From assembly GCA_949127925.1 (NCBI GenBank), contig CASBQX010000042.1:1-32648 (forward strand): a stretch of 32,648 nt of DNA. The letters are read 5' to 3'. The notes beneath the pieces are model-generated. The model made no database searches. It was given only the letters and a program-made list of their open reading frames with translations, and was not told where the DNA came from. This DNA is from Synechococcales cyanobacterium PMM_0002 (lineage in GTDB: Bacteria; Cyanobacteriota; Cyanobacteriia; Elainellales; Elainellaceae). This document shows, piece after piece, positions 8,391-16,793 of this stretch. The position numbers were made by a program, and so were the translations under genes. Each line of letters starts with the position of its first letter. Within the stretch, counting starts at the first letter, position 1.

Positions 8391-9614
8391 TCAAGCAGGC
8401 GTGGTCAAAAGGGCACGCAGCCGCTGTGACAAGGTGGCTTTGCCAAAGTTAGCGATCGCCTGCTGCCGCAACCACTGGCGATCGCATCGCGGGTCGGCAA
8501 TGCCCGCTGCCCCCGCATCGAGAGGCGGGCATTGAGGCGGGCATTGAGTCGGGCATTGAGGCGGGCATTGAGGCGGGCATTGGGTCGGGCATTGAGGCGG
8601 GCACTGAAGCAGCTCAATGCAGGCGATCGCCACAGCGGTCGGGTCACGGTGATCGACTTGCCAGCCCAGGCGTCCATCTTGCAACGGGTCTGCCGATCCG
8701 TCGGCATCGCCTGCCAGCACGGGCACTCCGGAGGCCATCGCTTCCAAATAGACCAGGCCAAACCCCTCTTGCGACGGCATCACATAGCCATCGGCCAGCC
8801 GATAGTACTCGGGCAGGGCAGCGGTGGGCACAAACCCAGCAAACACAACTCGATCGGCAACGTGCAGGGTTTGCGCTAGGGCAGCCAGTCGCGGCTGATC
8901 GTCGCCGCGACCAATCACCAAATATTTGACCGTGGGAATCGCCTGGGCGATCGCCGCTAACGCCCGAATGGTGACATCTACTCCCTTGTAGCGATCGCCA
9001 GACCACAGCCGAGCCACGGTCAGTAAGACCTTTGCGCCTGTTAGTCCATACTGCTCTAACAAGATTGCAGACTTGGAGCTAGGGAAAAAGCGATCGCCAT
9101 CGACACAACAGGGCAATAGCTGAAACCGATCGGGCGAAAGCTGGTTTGCTGTGCAGGTGCGATCGCGGGTATAGCGGCTAATAGTCCAAATTTGACTGGC
9201 GTGCTGCAAGGCTAAGCGCAACCGCTGGGGCAACGGCTGCCACACCTCTTTCCCGTAGGCGATCACCGTATAGGGAATGCGCAGCGGCAGGCAGCAGATT
9301 GCTACCAAGGGCGCTAGGTAAATATGCCCGCAAACCACCCGCTGCGGGCGCTGGTGCCACAAAAACCCGAGAAGGGCGATCGCCAGCTTTAGCCTTGCCA
9401 CATGAGGATTGGGATGCCAAAGCGATCGCAGCCGAATATTGGGGGAGGCCGGGAGAGTAGAGTGCTCTAGGCGATCGCGCAGCAAAAATATGACAGCCGG
9501 GGGGACATCGTTTAGCTCCCCATAGCTCCTGAGCACAGCTTGAATGTAGGACTGAATCCCGCCTTCCTGCTCAAAAATTTCTAGAAACAGAAACAGGTAC
9601 GATGGCGGCTTCAC
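8391..9614 (-). CDS. Glycosyltransferase family 4 with Gln-Cys-Pro repeat insert
   Basis: This 407-residue GT-B-fold glycosyltransferase (GT4, WcaA/RfaB-like) transfers a sugar from a nucleotide sugar to a cell-surface glycan or lipid; the acceptor is unknown. The N-terminal domain begins MKPPSYLFLFLEIFEQEGGIQSYIQ, and the C-terminal domain shows the family EX7E motif in EGFGLVYLEAMASGVPVLA, about residues 285-303. Just after the nucleotide-sugar domain, seven copies of QCP(P/T) are inserted, encoded by a perfect-phase 12-bp tandem repeat at 8522-8605; such a Cys-rich insert is not typical of GT4 enzymes. The start codon overlaps the stop of the upstream RsbW-like gene by ATGA, so the two are probably co-translated. 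Confidence 0.87.
   Translation of the reverse strand: MKPPSYLFLFLEIFEQEGGIQSYIQAVLRSYGELNDVPPAVIFLLRDRLEHSTLPASPNIRLRSLWHPNPHVARLKLAIALLGFLWHQRPQRVVCGHIYLAPLVAICCLPLRIPYTVIAYGKEVWQPLPQRLRLALQHASQIWTISRYTRDRTCTANQLSPDRFQLLPCCVDGDRFFPSSKSAILLEQYGLTGAKVLLTVARLWSGDRYKGVDVTIRALAAIAQAIPTVKYLVIGRGDDQPRLAALAQTLHVADRVVFAGFVPTAALPEYYRLADGYVMPSQEGFGLVYLEAMASGVPVLAGDADGSADPLQDGRLGWQVDHRDPTAVAIACIELLQCPPQCPTQCPPQCPPQCPTQCPPQCPPLDAGAAGIADPRCDRQWLRQQAIANFGKATLSQRLRALLTTPA
8522..8605 (-). repeat. 12-bp coding minisatellite, seven units
   Basis: Seven in-phase units of GAGGCGGGCATT (variants GAGTCGGGCATT, GGGTCGGGCATT, GAGGCGGGCACT) lie inside the GT4 gene. The T-variants at units 3 and 6 suggest duplication of a 36-bp block. 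On the coding strand it encodes (QCPP/QCPT)7. Confidence 0.95.
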
Positions 9615-10072
9615 CGCTGAAATCCATATTTCACAATCAGCAAACAGTTGCGCCCGTCTAAGTAGCGATCGTAAGAAACGCGATCGGCTAAACGCCTTAG
9701 CAAAAACCAGCCATATCCACCTTTACGCAAAGTACCCGGTTCCGGCTCTTTTAAGATATCTGGGTCAAACGGTGGTCCGTGATCCCAAACCCGCAGCTCT
9801 AGCCAATCATCCCAAAAAGCTAGATCGATTTCAACCACTGTCTCGGGTGGCAAATTCCGATGGGCATGGCGTACAGCATTTGAAAAGCCCTCTGCCAAGG
9901 CCAAATTTAAAGGATAAATCTGATTTTTAAGCCAAGGAATCTTATAAGCATTAAAAGTGCAGCAGTCATTAAACCAACCCTGCACTGCGTTGAGGGTAGC
10001 TAAGTCACTGGCAACAACAAGACGTTCGTGCTGTAATACGTTCACACGCAGTGGGGTGAAAAATCGCCGCAA
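9611..10072 (-). CDS. RsbW-like anti-sigma factor / serine kinase (HATPase)
   Basis: This 153-residue protein has the GHKL ATPase fold of anti-sigma regulatory kinases such as RsbW and SpoIIAB, which in partner switching bind a sigma factor or phosphorylate an STAS antagonist. The N-box is ALAEGFSNAVRHAH (about 58-71), the G1 box VWDHGPPFDP (about 94-103), and the G2 box GGYGWFLLRRLAD. The start is uncertain: the only upstream in-frame option is a TTG at 10072, and a GTG at 10045 would drop nine residues. Its stop overlaps the start of the GT4 gene by 4 bp. No sigma factor or STAS gene is in the window, so the partner is unknown. A link to exopolysaccharide output through the coupled glycosyltransferase is inference. 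Confidence 0.86.
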   Translation of the reverse strand: MRRFFTPLRVNVLQHERLVVASDLATLNAVQGWFNDCCTFNAYKIPWLKNQIYPLNLALAEGFSNAVRHAHRNLPPETVVEIDLAFWDDWLELRVWDHGPPFDPDILKEPEPGTLRKGGYGWFLLRRLADRVSYDRYLDGRNCLLIVKYGFQR

Positions 10073-10193
10073 GATTGACGCTACATCATCTACGCTATAT
10101 CACTTAGAAAACGTTAGCGCCCAAACCAGAGTCAGATATGCAAAAGCTACATTCTGAAAACCGATAGAGGCGCTAAAGGCGATAAAGCTAGAC

Positions 10194-10676
10194 CTAAAAC
10201 AAACCCAGCGTCAGGGACTTGTCAATTGGGAGGGTGGCACCAATGCCCATCCAGAGGGTAACAATTGTACCAAACATGAAAATCGTGGTAGCAACTGGCC
10301 GACGGAAGGGATTCTGAAACTTGTTGACGTTCTCAATGAACGGCACCAGCATCAAGCCCAGAGGAATGGCAGACTGTAGCGCCACACCCAAAAGCTTGTT
10401 GGGCACAATCCGCAGAATTTGGAAGGCCGGGTACAAATACCACTCTGGCAAAATTTCTAGAGGAGTCGCAAACGGATCAGCCGCTTCGCCAACCATAGCC
10501 GGGTCTAGCACTGCTAATGCCACACAACAGGCAATGGTGCCAAAAATTACGACGGGGAAAATATAGAGCAAATCATTGGGCCAAGCAGGTTCACCATAAT
10601 AGTTGTGACCCATGCCCTGCTTCAGCTTTTCACGCAACGCGGGATCGGTTAGATCCGGCTTTTTTATAGTTGCCAT
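10194..10676 (-). CDS. petD: Cytochrome b6f complex subunit IV
   Basis: This 160-residue protein is the full-length subunit IV of the cytochrome b6f complex, which passes electrons from plastoquinol to plastocyanin or cytochrome c6 and pumps protons across the thylakoid membrane. It starts [21 protein letters not shown] and contains the conserved Qo-site PEWY in [14 protein letters not shown], followed by the three hydrophobic segments expected of this subunit. It lies downstream of petB on the same strand with 91 bp between them, the normal petBD operon order. Confidence 0.98.
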   Translation of the reverse strand: MATIKKPDLTDPALREKLKQGMGHNYYGEPAWPNDLLYIFPVVIFGTIACCVALAVLDPAMVGEAADPFATPLEILPEWYLYPAFQILRIVPNKLLGVALQSAIPLGLMLVPFIENVNKFQNPFRRPVATTIFMFGTIVTLWMGIGATLPIDKSLTLGLF

Positions 10677-10731
10677 AGTTTAGGGGTGTTCTCCTTAGCG
10701 TCCAAAGAGTAGATAAGTAATACTGAACCAG

Positions 10732-10764
10732 TTGTTGAGCTACTTGTTGAGCTACTTGTTGAGC
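10732..10764 (-). repeat. 12-bp tandem repeat in the petB-petD gap
   Basis: TTGTTGAGCTAC is repeated 2.75 times (10732-10743, 10744-10755, 10756-10764), beginning three bases after the petB stop on the transcribed strand. It is non-coding. Replication slippage is the likely origin; an effect on petD translation or mRNA processing is not shown. Confidence 0.9.
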
Positions 10765-10767
10765 CAT

Positions 10768-11436
10768 TTACAAAGGGCCAGAGATGCCCTGCTTGCGGAT
10801 CATCAAGAAATGGAGCAGCATGAATACGGCAATCGACCAAGGCAGTACAAACGTATGCAGGCTATAGAAGCGAGTCAAGGTAGCCTGACCCACACTGTCG
10901 CCACCGCGCATCAGTTCGACAATTTGATCGCCCACAATCGGAATAGCACTAGGAACCCCAGATACAATTTTGACGGCCCAGTAGCCCAGCTGATCCCAAG
11001 GGAGGGAGTAGCCTGTCACTCCAAAGCCAACGGTAATCACGGCTAGAACTACTCCTGTAATCCAGGTGAGTTCACGGGGCTTTTTGAAACCGCCTGTGAG
11101 GTAGACCCGGAACACATGGAGAATCATCATCAGCACCATCATGCTGGCAGACCAGCGGTGGACGGAGCGGATTAGCCAACCAAAGTTGACTTGAGTCATC
11201 AGGTACTGGACGGACTCAAATGCGTCAGTGACCGTAGGCTTATAGTAAAAAGTCATCGCAAACCCAGTGGCAAACTGGATGATGAAGCATGTCAGGGTGA
11301 TGCCACCTAGACAGTAGAAAATATTAACGTGGGGAGGAACGTATTTGCTGCTGATGTCATCAGCGAGCGCCTGGATTTCCAGCCGTTCATCAAACCACTG
11401 GTAGGCTTTTGAGTCAGTTACCTGCTTTGTAAACAT
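10768..11436 (-). CDS. petB: Cytochrome b6
   Basis: This 222-residue, four-helix core subunit of the cytochrome b6f complex has the length typical of cyanobacteria. The two b-heme histidine pairs are visible in [20 protein letters not shown] and in [20 protein letters not shown]. Cys42 in NIFYCLGG is the covalent attachment site of heme c(i) on the stromal side. The gene leads the petBD operon and is divergent from ctpA across a 244-bp gap that must hold both promoters. Confidence 0.98.
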   Translation of the reverse strand: MFTKQVTDSKAYQWFDERLEIQALADDISSKYVPPHVNIFYCLGGITLTCFIIQFATGFAMTFYYKPTVTDAFESVQYLMTQVNFGWLIRSVHRWSASMMVLMMILHVFRVYLTGGFKKPRELTWITGVVLAVITVGFGVTGYSLPWDQLGYWAVKIVSGVPSAIPIVGDQIVELMRGGDSVGQATLTRFYSLHTFVLPWSIAVFMLLHFLMIRKQGISGPL

Positions 11437-11680
11437 GAAGCAAGAGTTCCAAAAAAAATTATGGCTGTCTCTAAAAATAACATGGCTATCTATCAGATTT
11501 AACGATACAATGCTTAACTTTTGGAGGTTTCCTAGATCGGGTTCTGTTAATATAGCGAGATTAAACGGCTGACGTGAATCTGTAGAAGCTAATGTGTCCG
11601 TGATGTTGGGGGTTTCTTCCGAGGAACTGTTTCAGATTGCCCTAGGCAACTTCTAGGATTGACGTTTAAGATCTATAGCT
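11437..11680. promoter_or_regulatory. Divergent petB / ctpA promoter region
   Basis: This 244-bp AT-rich gap separates the start codons of petB (minus) and ctpA (plus), so it carries both promoters and leaders. TACAAT at 11504-11509 and TAATAT at 11549-11554 are -10-like hexamers, but I cannot pair either with a clear -35 box. The divergent petB/ctpA arrangement is, to my knowledge, seen in other cyanobacteria. Confidence 0.55.
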
Positions 11681-13033
11681 ATGAAGAACCGGATAATTCG
11701 AGTTGGACTATTCTTGGCGCTGGTGCTGATGCTGGTTTTGAACGTCAGCGCTCCGGCGGCTCAAGCATTGACAGACGAGCAAAAACTGCTAAATGAAGTT
11801 TGGCGGATTGTCGATCGGGCGTATGTGGATGATACGTTTAATCACCAAAACTGGTGGCTGGTGCGTCAGCGCAGGTTGAAGCAGCCCCTGCGCAATCGGG
11901 AAGAAACCTACAGTGCCATTCAAGAAATTCTCGGTAGTTTAGACGATCCTTACACTCGCCTGTTAAAACCCGACCAGTATCGCAGCCTGCAAACGAATAC
12001 TTCCGGTGAACTCACAGGCGTGGGCTTACAGATTACCCAGGAAACCAGTACGGGTGAGCTACAGGTAATTGCCCCAATTGAAGGGTCACCCGCAGACCAA
12101 GCGGGGATTAAGGCGCGCGATCGCATTCTCAAAATCGACGGCACCTCGGCAATTGATTTGACCCTAGACGAAGCGGCTGAGCGGATGCGCGGGCCTATTG
12201 GTAGCCGCGTGGTCTTGACGATTGTGCCGGCTCAGGGCGGGTCTCTTGGGCGATCGCCCACGGATATCTCCACGGATACCTCAGGCGGGGTGGCGTCTGG
12301 CAAATCGCCTGACAGCAGCATTTCCCCAATCCCCAAAGCGCCTGAACCCCAAATTATTGAACTAATCCGCGATCGCATTACGCTCAATCCGGTGTATGCC
12401 GATCTGCGGCCTCAGGCGAACGGCAACAGCATCGGCTACATTCGGCTGACCCAGTTCAACGCCAACGCCGCTGCCGAAGTGGCCCATGCGATCGCCCGAA
12501 TGGAAGCCAAAGGAGCCAACGGCTACATCCTAGATCTGCGCAACAATCCGGGTGGGCTGTTGCAGTCTGGGATTGACATTGCCCGCCTTTGGCTGAAGGA
12601 ATCTACCATTGTTTACACCGTCAATCGCCAGGGCGTGCAGGATAGCTTTGAGGCTGGGGGCGAACCCTTAACCGATGACCCGTTGGTGGTATTAGTGAAC
12701 CAGGGCACGGCTAGTGCCAGCGAGATTTTGGCTGGGGCGCTGCAAGACAATGGCCGCGCCCAGTTAATGGGTGAGAAAACCTTCGGCAAAGGGCTAATTC
12801 AGTCGCTGTTTAATCTGTCTGATGGGTCAGGGCTGGCGGTCACGATCGCCCATTACGAAACCCCCAACCACCATGACATCAACCGGCAAGGCATCGAACC
12901 CGATGAGGCGATCGCCCTACAGCCCATCAGCCGCGACCAGCTGGCCACCCCAGACGACACCCAATACCAAGCTGCCATTCAGCGGTTGCTCAACCCAACG
13001 ATGATTGCCAAAAGCGACCCTGTGAGTGGGTGA
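11681..13033 (+). CDS. ctpA: Carboxyl-terminal processing protease (S41)
   Basis: This 450-residue lumenal or periplasmic protease of the CtpA group would process the C-terminal extension of the photosystem II D1 protein, allowing manganese-cluster assembly. A signal peptide occupies about residues 1-30 (cleavage near AAQA-L). A PDZ domain follows, about 102-184, then the S41 catalytic domain. By alignment with E. coli Tsp the catalytic pair is Ser345 (GTASASE) and Lys370 (TFGKG), with Asp356 between them. Odd: about 40 Ser/Thr/Pro-rich residues (about 184-224) interrupt the last PDZ strand before the RDRITLNPV segment. Which of the cyanobacterial paralogues (ctpA, B or C) it is rests mainly on the petB neighbour. 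Confidence 0.9.
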   Translation: MKNRIIRVGLFLALVLMLVLNVSAPAAQALTDEQKLLNEVWRIVDRAYVDDTFNHQNWWLVRQRRLKQPLRNREETYSAIQEILGSLDDPYTRLLKPDQYRSLQTNTSGELTGVGLQITQETSTGELQVIAPIEGSPADQAGIKARDRILKIDGTSAIDLTLDEAAERMRGPIGSRVVLTIVPAQGGSLGRSPTDISTDTSGGVASGKSPDSSISPIPKAPEPQIIELIRDRITLNPVYADLRPQANGNSIGYIRLTQFNANAAAEVAHAIARMEAKGANGYILDLRNNPGGLLQSGIDIARLWLKESTIVYTVNRQGVQDSFEAGGEPLTDDPLVVLVNQGTASASEILAGALQDNGRAQLMGEKTFGKGLIQSLFNLSDGSGLAVTIAHYETPNHHDINRQGIEPDEAIALQPISRDQLATPDDTQYQAAIQRLLNPTMIAKSDPVSG

Positions 13034-13038
13034 TCTCC

Positions 13039-14316
13039 ATGTCTGTTGCTTGCCTGTCTGGTTCTGGTCGCACCTATCACGATCCATTGCATGGGGCGAT
13101 CGCCCTAGACCAGAGCGATCCGGTTGAAGCGCTGCTAATTCAGCTAATTGATACGCCCGCCTTTCAACGGCTGCGGCGAATTCGTCAGCTTGGCCCCGCT
13201 AGCCTCACATTTCATGGAGCCGAAAGTTCGCGGTTTACCCATTCCTTGGGGGTAATGGCGATCGCCCGTCGCGCCTTCGACCGCCTGATCCTCCGCCATC
13301 CCATCCTCAAACCCTACCGGGCGACAGTGCTCTGTGCCGCCTTGCTGCATGATGTGGGGCATGGGCCATTTAGCCACACCTGCGAAGAAATTTTTGGCAG
13401 CCAGCACGAGCATTGGACGGGGCGAATTTTGCGGGAATCGCCGCCGCTGCGGACGCTGCTCGACCAATTTGACCCCGATCTATTGCCGCAGCTAGAGCAG
13501 GTCTATCAAAAACAGCACCCGGTGCCGCTGGTGTGGCAGCTAGTGTCTAGCCAGTTGGATTGCGATCGCCTCGACTATCTCATGCGCGACAGCCATTCTA
13601 CCGGCACCTCCTACGGCAAACTCGACCTCGATCGGATTTTGATGGCCATGGGATATGACCCTCCTAGCCAGCAGCTTGTGGTGGCGCGTAAAGGCATGGC
13701 GGCGATCGAGCACTACCTAGTCGTCCGCTATTTTATGTATGCCCAGGTGTATAACCATCCCAAAAATGTGGCCGCTACCTGGCTCTTAGAAAAAGCCTTT
13801 CAGCGCGCCCAGGAAGTATTTGCCACCGCGTCTTTATTTGCCGATGATACCCTGACAGCATGGCTGCAAGGCGACTGCAACCACCTGCCCTTAGCGCAAT
13901 ACCTGGCTGCCGACGACGGCATGTTTACCTATCATCTCCAGCGCTGGCAGCAGCACCCCGATCCAGTGCTGGCCGATCTATGCCGTCGGTTTATCAATCG
14001 AGATTTATTCAAATCGCTCGACTTAGGCCATGTCGATCCAGCCCTGCACCCCAAATTGCTGAGCCATGTGCATCACTTACTGGCTCAAGTAGGCTTCGAT
14101 CCAACCTATTATGGCGGGATTCGGATCGCCCTCAGCCGAGGCTACACCCTTTACCAGCGAGGCATCAAACTGCAATCGGAAACAGGCTTACAGGAGTTGA
14201 GCGAGCTGTCGCCACTGGTTAAAACTCTGACGCAGCCATTGCAGCGTACCTGGCTGATCTATCCGCGTGAACTCGATCTGATGCCCGTGCTTGCAGAATA
14301 TGGCGTGAAGGCATAG
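13039..14316 (+). CDS. HD-domain phosphohydrolase (COG1078, dNTPase-like)
   Basis: This is a 425-residue metal-dependent phosphohydrolase related to dGTP triphosphohydrolases and SAMHD1-type proteins. The metal site is visible in SSRFTHSLGVMAIAR (His), LCAALLHDVGHGPFSHTCEE (the HD pair) and SSQLDCDRLDYLMRDS (the later Asp). The N-terminus HDPLHGAIALD matches the family opening. I prefer the ATG at 13039; a GTG at 13030 would overlap ctpA but adds only three residues. It starts a few bases after ctpA, so the two probably share a transcript. The natural substrate in cyanobacteria is not known to me. Confidence 0.9.
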   Translation: MSVACLSGSGRTYHDPLHGAIALDQSDPVEALLIQLIDTPAFQRLRRIRQLGPASLTFHGAESSRFTHSLGVMAIARRAFDRLILRHPILKPYRATVLCAALLHDVGHGPFSHTCEEIFGSQHEHWTGRILRESPPLRTLLDQFDPDLLPQLEQVYQKQHPVPLVWQLVSSQLDCDRLDYLMRDSHSTGTSYGKLDLDRILMAMGYDPPSQQLVVARKGMAAIEHYLVVRYFMYAQVYNHPKNVAATWLLEKAFQRAQEVFATASLFADDTLTAWLQGDCNHLPLAQYLAADDGMFTYHLQRWQQHPDPVLADLCRRFINRDLFKSLDLGHVDPALHPKLLSHVHHLLAQVGFDPTYYGGIRIALSRGYTLYQRGIKLQSETGLQELSELSPLVKTLTQPLQRTWLIYPRELDLMPVLAEYGVKA

Positions 14317-14395
14317 AGACGCGATGAATCGCGTCTTCGATTCATTGGCGACGCGATGAATGATTACCGAGAGACGCGATGAATCGCGTCTCTAC
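14316..14395. repeat. GAGACGCGAT palindromes after the HD gene (dispersed family 1)
   Basis: Two palindromes, 14316-14336 and 14370-14393, each pair GAGACGCGAT with ATCGCGTCTC around a GA centre; a half copy (GACGCGATGAATGATT) lies between them. The first begins at the last base of the HD stop codon. Related copies are at 18659-18686 and 32492-32563. A transcript end or REP-like role is possible. Confidence 0.8.
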
Positions 14396-14478
14396 GATTG
14401 GTGGGCGATCGCCACCTGACCCACGCAGGACGAAATCAGTCGCGTTCAGTGGCCATCACCAATTAATACACAGAAGGA

Positions 14479-15411
14479 TTAATACATAGAGGGCACAAAA
14501 AACTGTTCATTGATGGGAGGCCGCACATAGTGACCCGCAGATTTGCGGGGAGGGAGTTCTGGCGGGCTGGGCGTCATGTCTACGTAGGGAATTTTGGAAA
14601 GCACATGGTGAATACAATTCAGCCGAGCGCGCTTTTTGTCATCGCCCTCAACCGTAAACCAAGGTGCTTCTGGAATATTGGTATGCGCGAACATATCATC
14701 TTTGGCTTTGGAGTAATCAACCCAGCGATCGCGCGATTCCAAATCCATTGGACTGAGTTTCCAACGCCGAGCCGGATCGGTAACCCGAGATTGAAACCGA
14801 CGCTCTTGCTCTTCATCACTAACGGAGAACCAATATTTCAGCAAAATGATGCCTGAGCGCACCAGCATCTGCTCAAATTCAGGGCAGGTTTGCATGAATT
14901 CTCTATATTCTGCTTTACTGCAAAAACCCATCACATGTTCAATGCCAGCACGGTTGTACCAGCTGCGGTCAAAGCAGACAATTTCACCTGCTGCGGGTAA
15001 ATGCTCAACGTAGCGTTGAAAATACCACTGGGTTTTTTCGCGATCGCTGGGCGTGCCCAACGCAACAATGCGACAGCCCCGAGGGTTGAGGGGTTCGGTG
15101 ATGCGCTTAATGGTTCCCCCCTTGCCAGCGGCATCTCGCCCTTCAAATAAAATGACAACCCGTGCTCCCGTAAACTTCGCCCAGTACTGCATCTTGACTA
15201 ATTCTAATTGCAGTTTTGAAAGCTCTTTTTCATAGATTCTATTAGATAGTTTAGAACTCCCTTCATCTTCCGTCGTGTGCTTTTTAATCTCCGGCTTTTC
15301 AGCCGCTTTTTCCTTTTTTTTGTTGCCCCTTTTCAGGGCTGCCAGCGCTGCCATCGGAGAGTCTAGGACATCCGCTTGGGCATCTGTGTTGGTCTTCTTT
15401 TTGGCTTTCAT
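14479..15411 (-). CDS. ppk2: Polyphosphate kinase 2 (PPK2)
   Basis: This 310-residue cytosolic enzyme uses inorganic polyphosphate to phosphorylate nucleoside diphosphates, or the reverse. It has the PPK2 Walker A FEGRDAAGKGG, the RITEPLNPRGCRIVAL block, and the Walker B/lid region CFDRSWYNRAGIEHVMG. The C-terminal GHYVRPP segment is complete. The N-terminal ~60 residues are Lys-rich and low-complexity. I chose the ATG at 15411 because AGGA lies 7 nt upstream; a TTG at 15447 would add 12 residues without a ribosome-binding site. Single-domain size and motifs fit PPK2 class I; preference for ADP or GDP cannot be read from sequence. Confidence 0.93.
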   Translation of the reverse strand: MKAKKKTNTDAQADVLDSPMAALAALKRGNKKKEKAAEKPEIKKHTTEDEGSSKLSNRIYEKELSKLQLELVKMQYWAKFTGARVVILFEGRDAAGKGGTIKRITEPLNPRGCRIVALGTPSDREKTQWYFQRYVEHLPAAGEIVCFDRSWYNRAGIEHVMGFCSKAEYREFMQTCPEFEQMLVRSGIILLKYWFSVSDEEQERRFQSRVTDPARRWKLSPMDLESRDRWVDYSKAKDDMFAHTNIPEAPWFTVEGDDKKRARLNCIHHVLSKIPYVDMTPSPPELPPRKSAGHYVRPPINEQFFVPSMY

Positions 15412-15525
15412 GGGAATTCCTGCTGGAGTTGGGTAGAACTTAATCAAGATTTAATCAGAGTTTAATTTTATTCAAGCAGGTTTACGTGCCCCTGATGGTA
15501 TAGCAGCACGCAACGGCTAACGGAT

Positions 15526-16761
15526 TTAGAGCTGAAATCCCATCTCCTTGAGGCTCCGACGCAGGTGCTCAGCCTGCTGAGGGTTGTGGTGCGAATGCAA
15601 GGCGATCGCCCGCCCAAAGGAGGCCAAGCTTTCTTCAACTCTGCCAAGTTTTAGTAGCGCCACGCCCAAGTTTTGATGCGCTTCGGCATGGCCGGGGTTG
15701 AGGTGAATCGCCGTTTGGTAATGGGCGATCGCGTCGGTGAGGTGCCCCATCGCTCTGACTGTTGTGCCTAGATTGTAGTGTCCCAGAGCAAATTCGGGGG
15801 CGATCGCCACACAGGTTTCGTAGGCAGCCTTAGCCCCATTCAAATCGCCGTTGACTTTCATTAAACTGCCAAGATTGTTGTAGGCTCCTAGCTTCAGCCG
15901 TTCTAAAATGGGTTGCTTGATGGCCTGGTGGTAGTGCTCTGCCGCCAAGTCTGCTTGGTTTAAACGACTGTAGGCACTCCCTAGGTGATAGTGCAATTCG
16001 TACTCAACCGGGGCGCTCGCATGAACTGACAGCGGATCAGCTTCCCCTGCCATGTTTTCTATGGATTTGACGCTGGCCAGCCCTTGCTTCAGCAGGTCAA
16101 TCCCCCGTTCAACGTCGCCCATCTGCACGTATAGCGCCCCCAATTTGCTGCATTCATAGGGGTCGTTGGGGTGTTGAGCTAGGTATGCCTCCATGGTGCT
16201 GCAGGCAATTTGCCACTTATCACGGCTGGCGATCGCCCCTGGCTCATAGCCATAGTGCAAAATTGCCGTTTCTGTCACTTCTGCGACCTGCCAGTGGGGT
16301 TCTTGCTGCCGCAATGCCGCCACGCTGTCGTCAATCATGGCGTGATAGGGGCGGGAAAACTGAATCGCTGGATGTTTACGAAACAGGCGTGACACCAGCG
16401 AATAGGGCGATTGCACGGCACCAATTTCGTGGCGCAACAGGTTAATCACCAAATAGTCAGGCTGTTGGATGGCTTGTTTGAGCAGGGGCACTACTTCTGC
16501 GACTAATACTTCATCGGCATCCAATACCAAAATCCAGTCGCGGGTGGCATGCTGCAACGATTCATTGCGAGCCGCCGAAAAGTCTCCCGTCCACGCAAAT
16601 GAGTAGACCTTTGCCCCAAAGGATTGGGCGATCGCCACGGTCTGATCGGTTGATCCCGTATCCACCAGCACGATCTCATCCACTACAGATCGCACGCTTT
16701 CTAAACAGCGGGGCAGATTTTCTGCCTCGTTTTTCACAATCATGCAGAGGGTGAGAGACAT
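15526..16761 (-). CDS. Glycosyltransferase family 2 with C-terminal TPR repeats
   Basis: This 411-residue protein has an N-terminal GT-A domain of family 2 (about 1-210), starting MSLTLCMIVKNEAENLPRCL, with VDTGSTDQT and the metal-binding LDADEVL. It is followed by tetratricopeptide repeats (about 215-400), best seen in HYNLGTTVRAMGHLTDAIAHYQTAI and the copy HQNLGVALLKLGRVEESL. This GT2-TPR architecture is common in cyanobacteria and often linked to glycosylation of peptides, proteins or surface polymers; the acceptor here is unknown. It lies upstream of ppk2 on the same strand, 79 bp away from it. The ATG is preceded at once by TCATCCC heptad repeats and no Shine-Dalgarno. Confidence 0.9.
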   Translation of the reverse strand: MSLTLCMIVKNEAENLPRCLESVRSVVDEIVLVDTGSTDQTVAIAQSFGAKVYSFAWTGDFSAARNESLQHATRDWILVLDADEVLVAEVVPLLKQAIQQPDYLVINLLRHEIGAVQSPYSLVSRLFRKHPAIQFSRPYHAMIDDSVAALRQQEPHWQVAEVTETAILHYGYEPGAIASRDKWQIACSTMEAYLAQHPNDPYECSKLGALYVQMGDVERGIDLLKQGLASVKSIENMAGEADPLSVHASAPVEYELHYHLGSAYSRLNQADLAAEHYHQAIKQPILERLKLGAYNNLGSLMKVNGDLNGAKAAYETCVAIAPEFALGHYNLGTTVRAMGHLTDAIAHYQTAIHLNPGHAEAHQNLGVALLKLGRVEESLASFGRAIALHSHHNPQQAEHLRRSLKEMGFQL

Positions 16762-16765
16762 AGGG

Positions 16766-16793
16766 GGGATGAGGGATGAGGGATGAGGGATGA
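16766..16793 (-). repeat. Heptad tandem repeat directly before the GT2-TPR start
   Basis: Four perfect GGGATGA units (TCATCCC on the coding strand) end four bases before the ATG at 16761. Same family as 6329-6356 and 23426-23530. Confidence 0.88.

Noticed and set aside
8405..8879. Alternative frames across the 12-bp minisatellite
   Set aside because: Tandem repeats without stops open all frames; only the GT4 frame has a recognisable protein on both sides.
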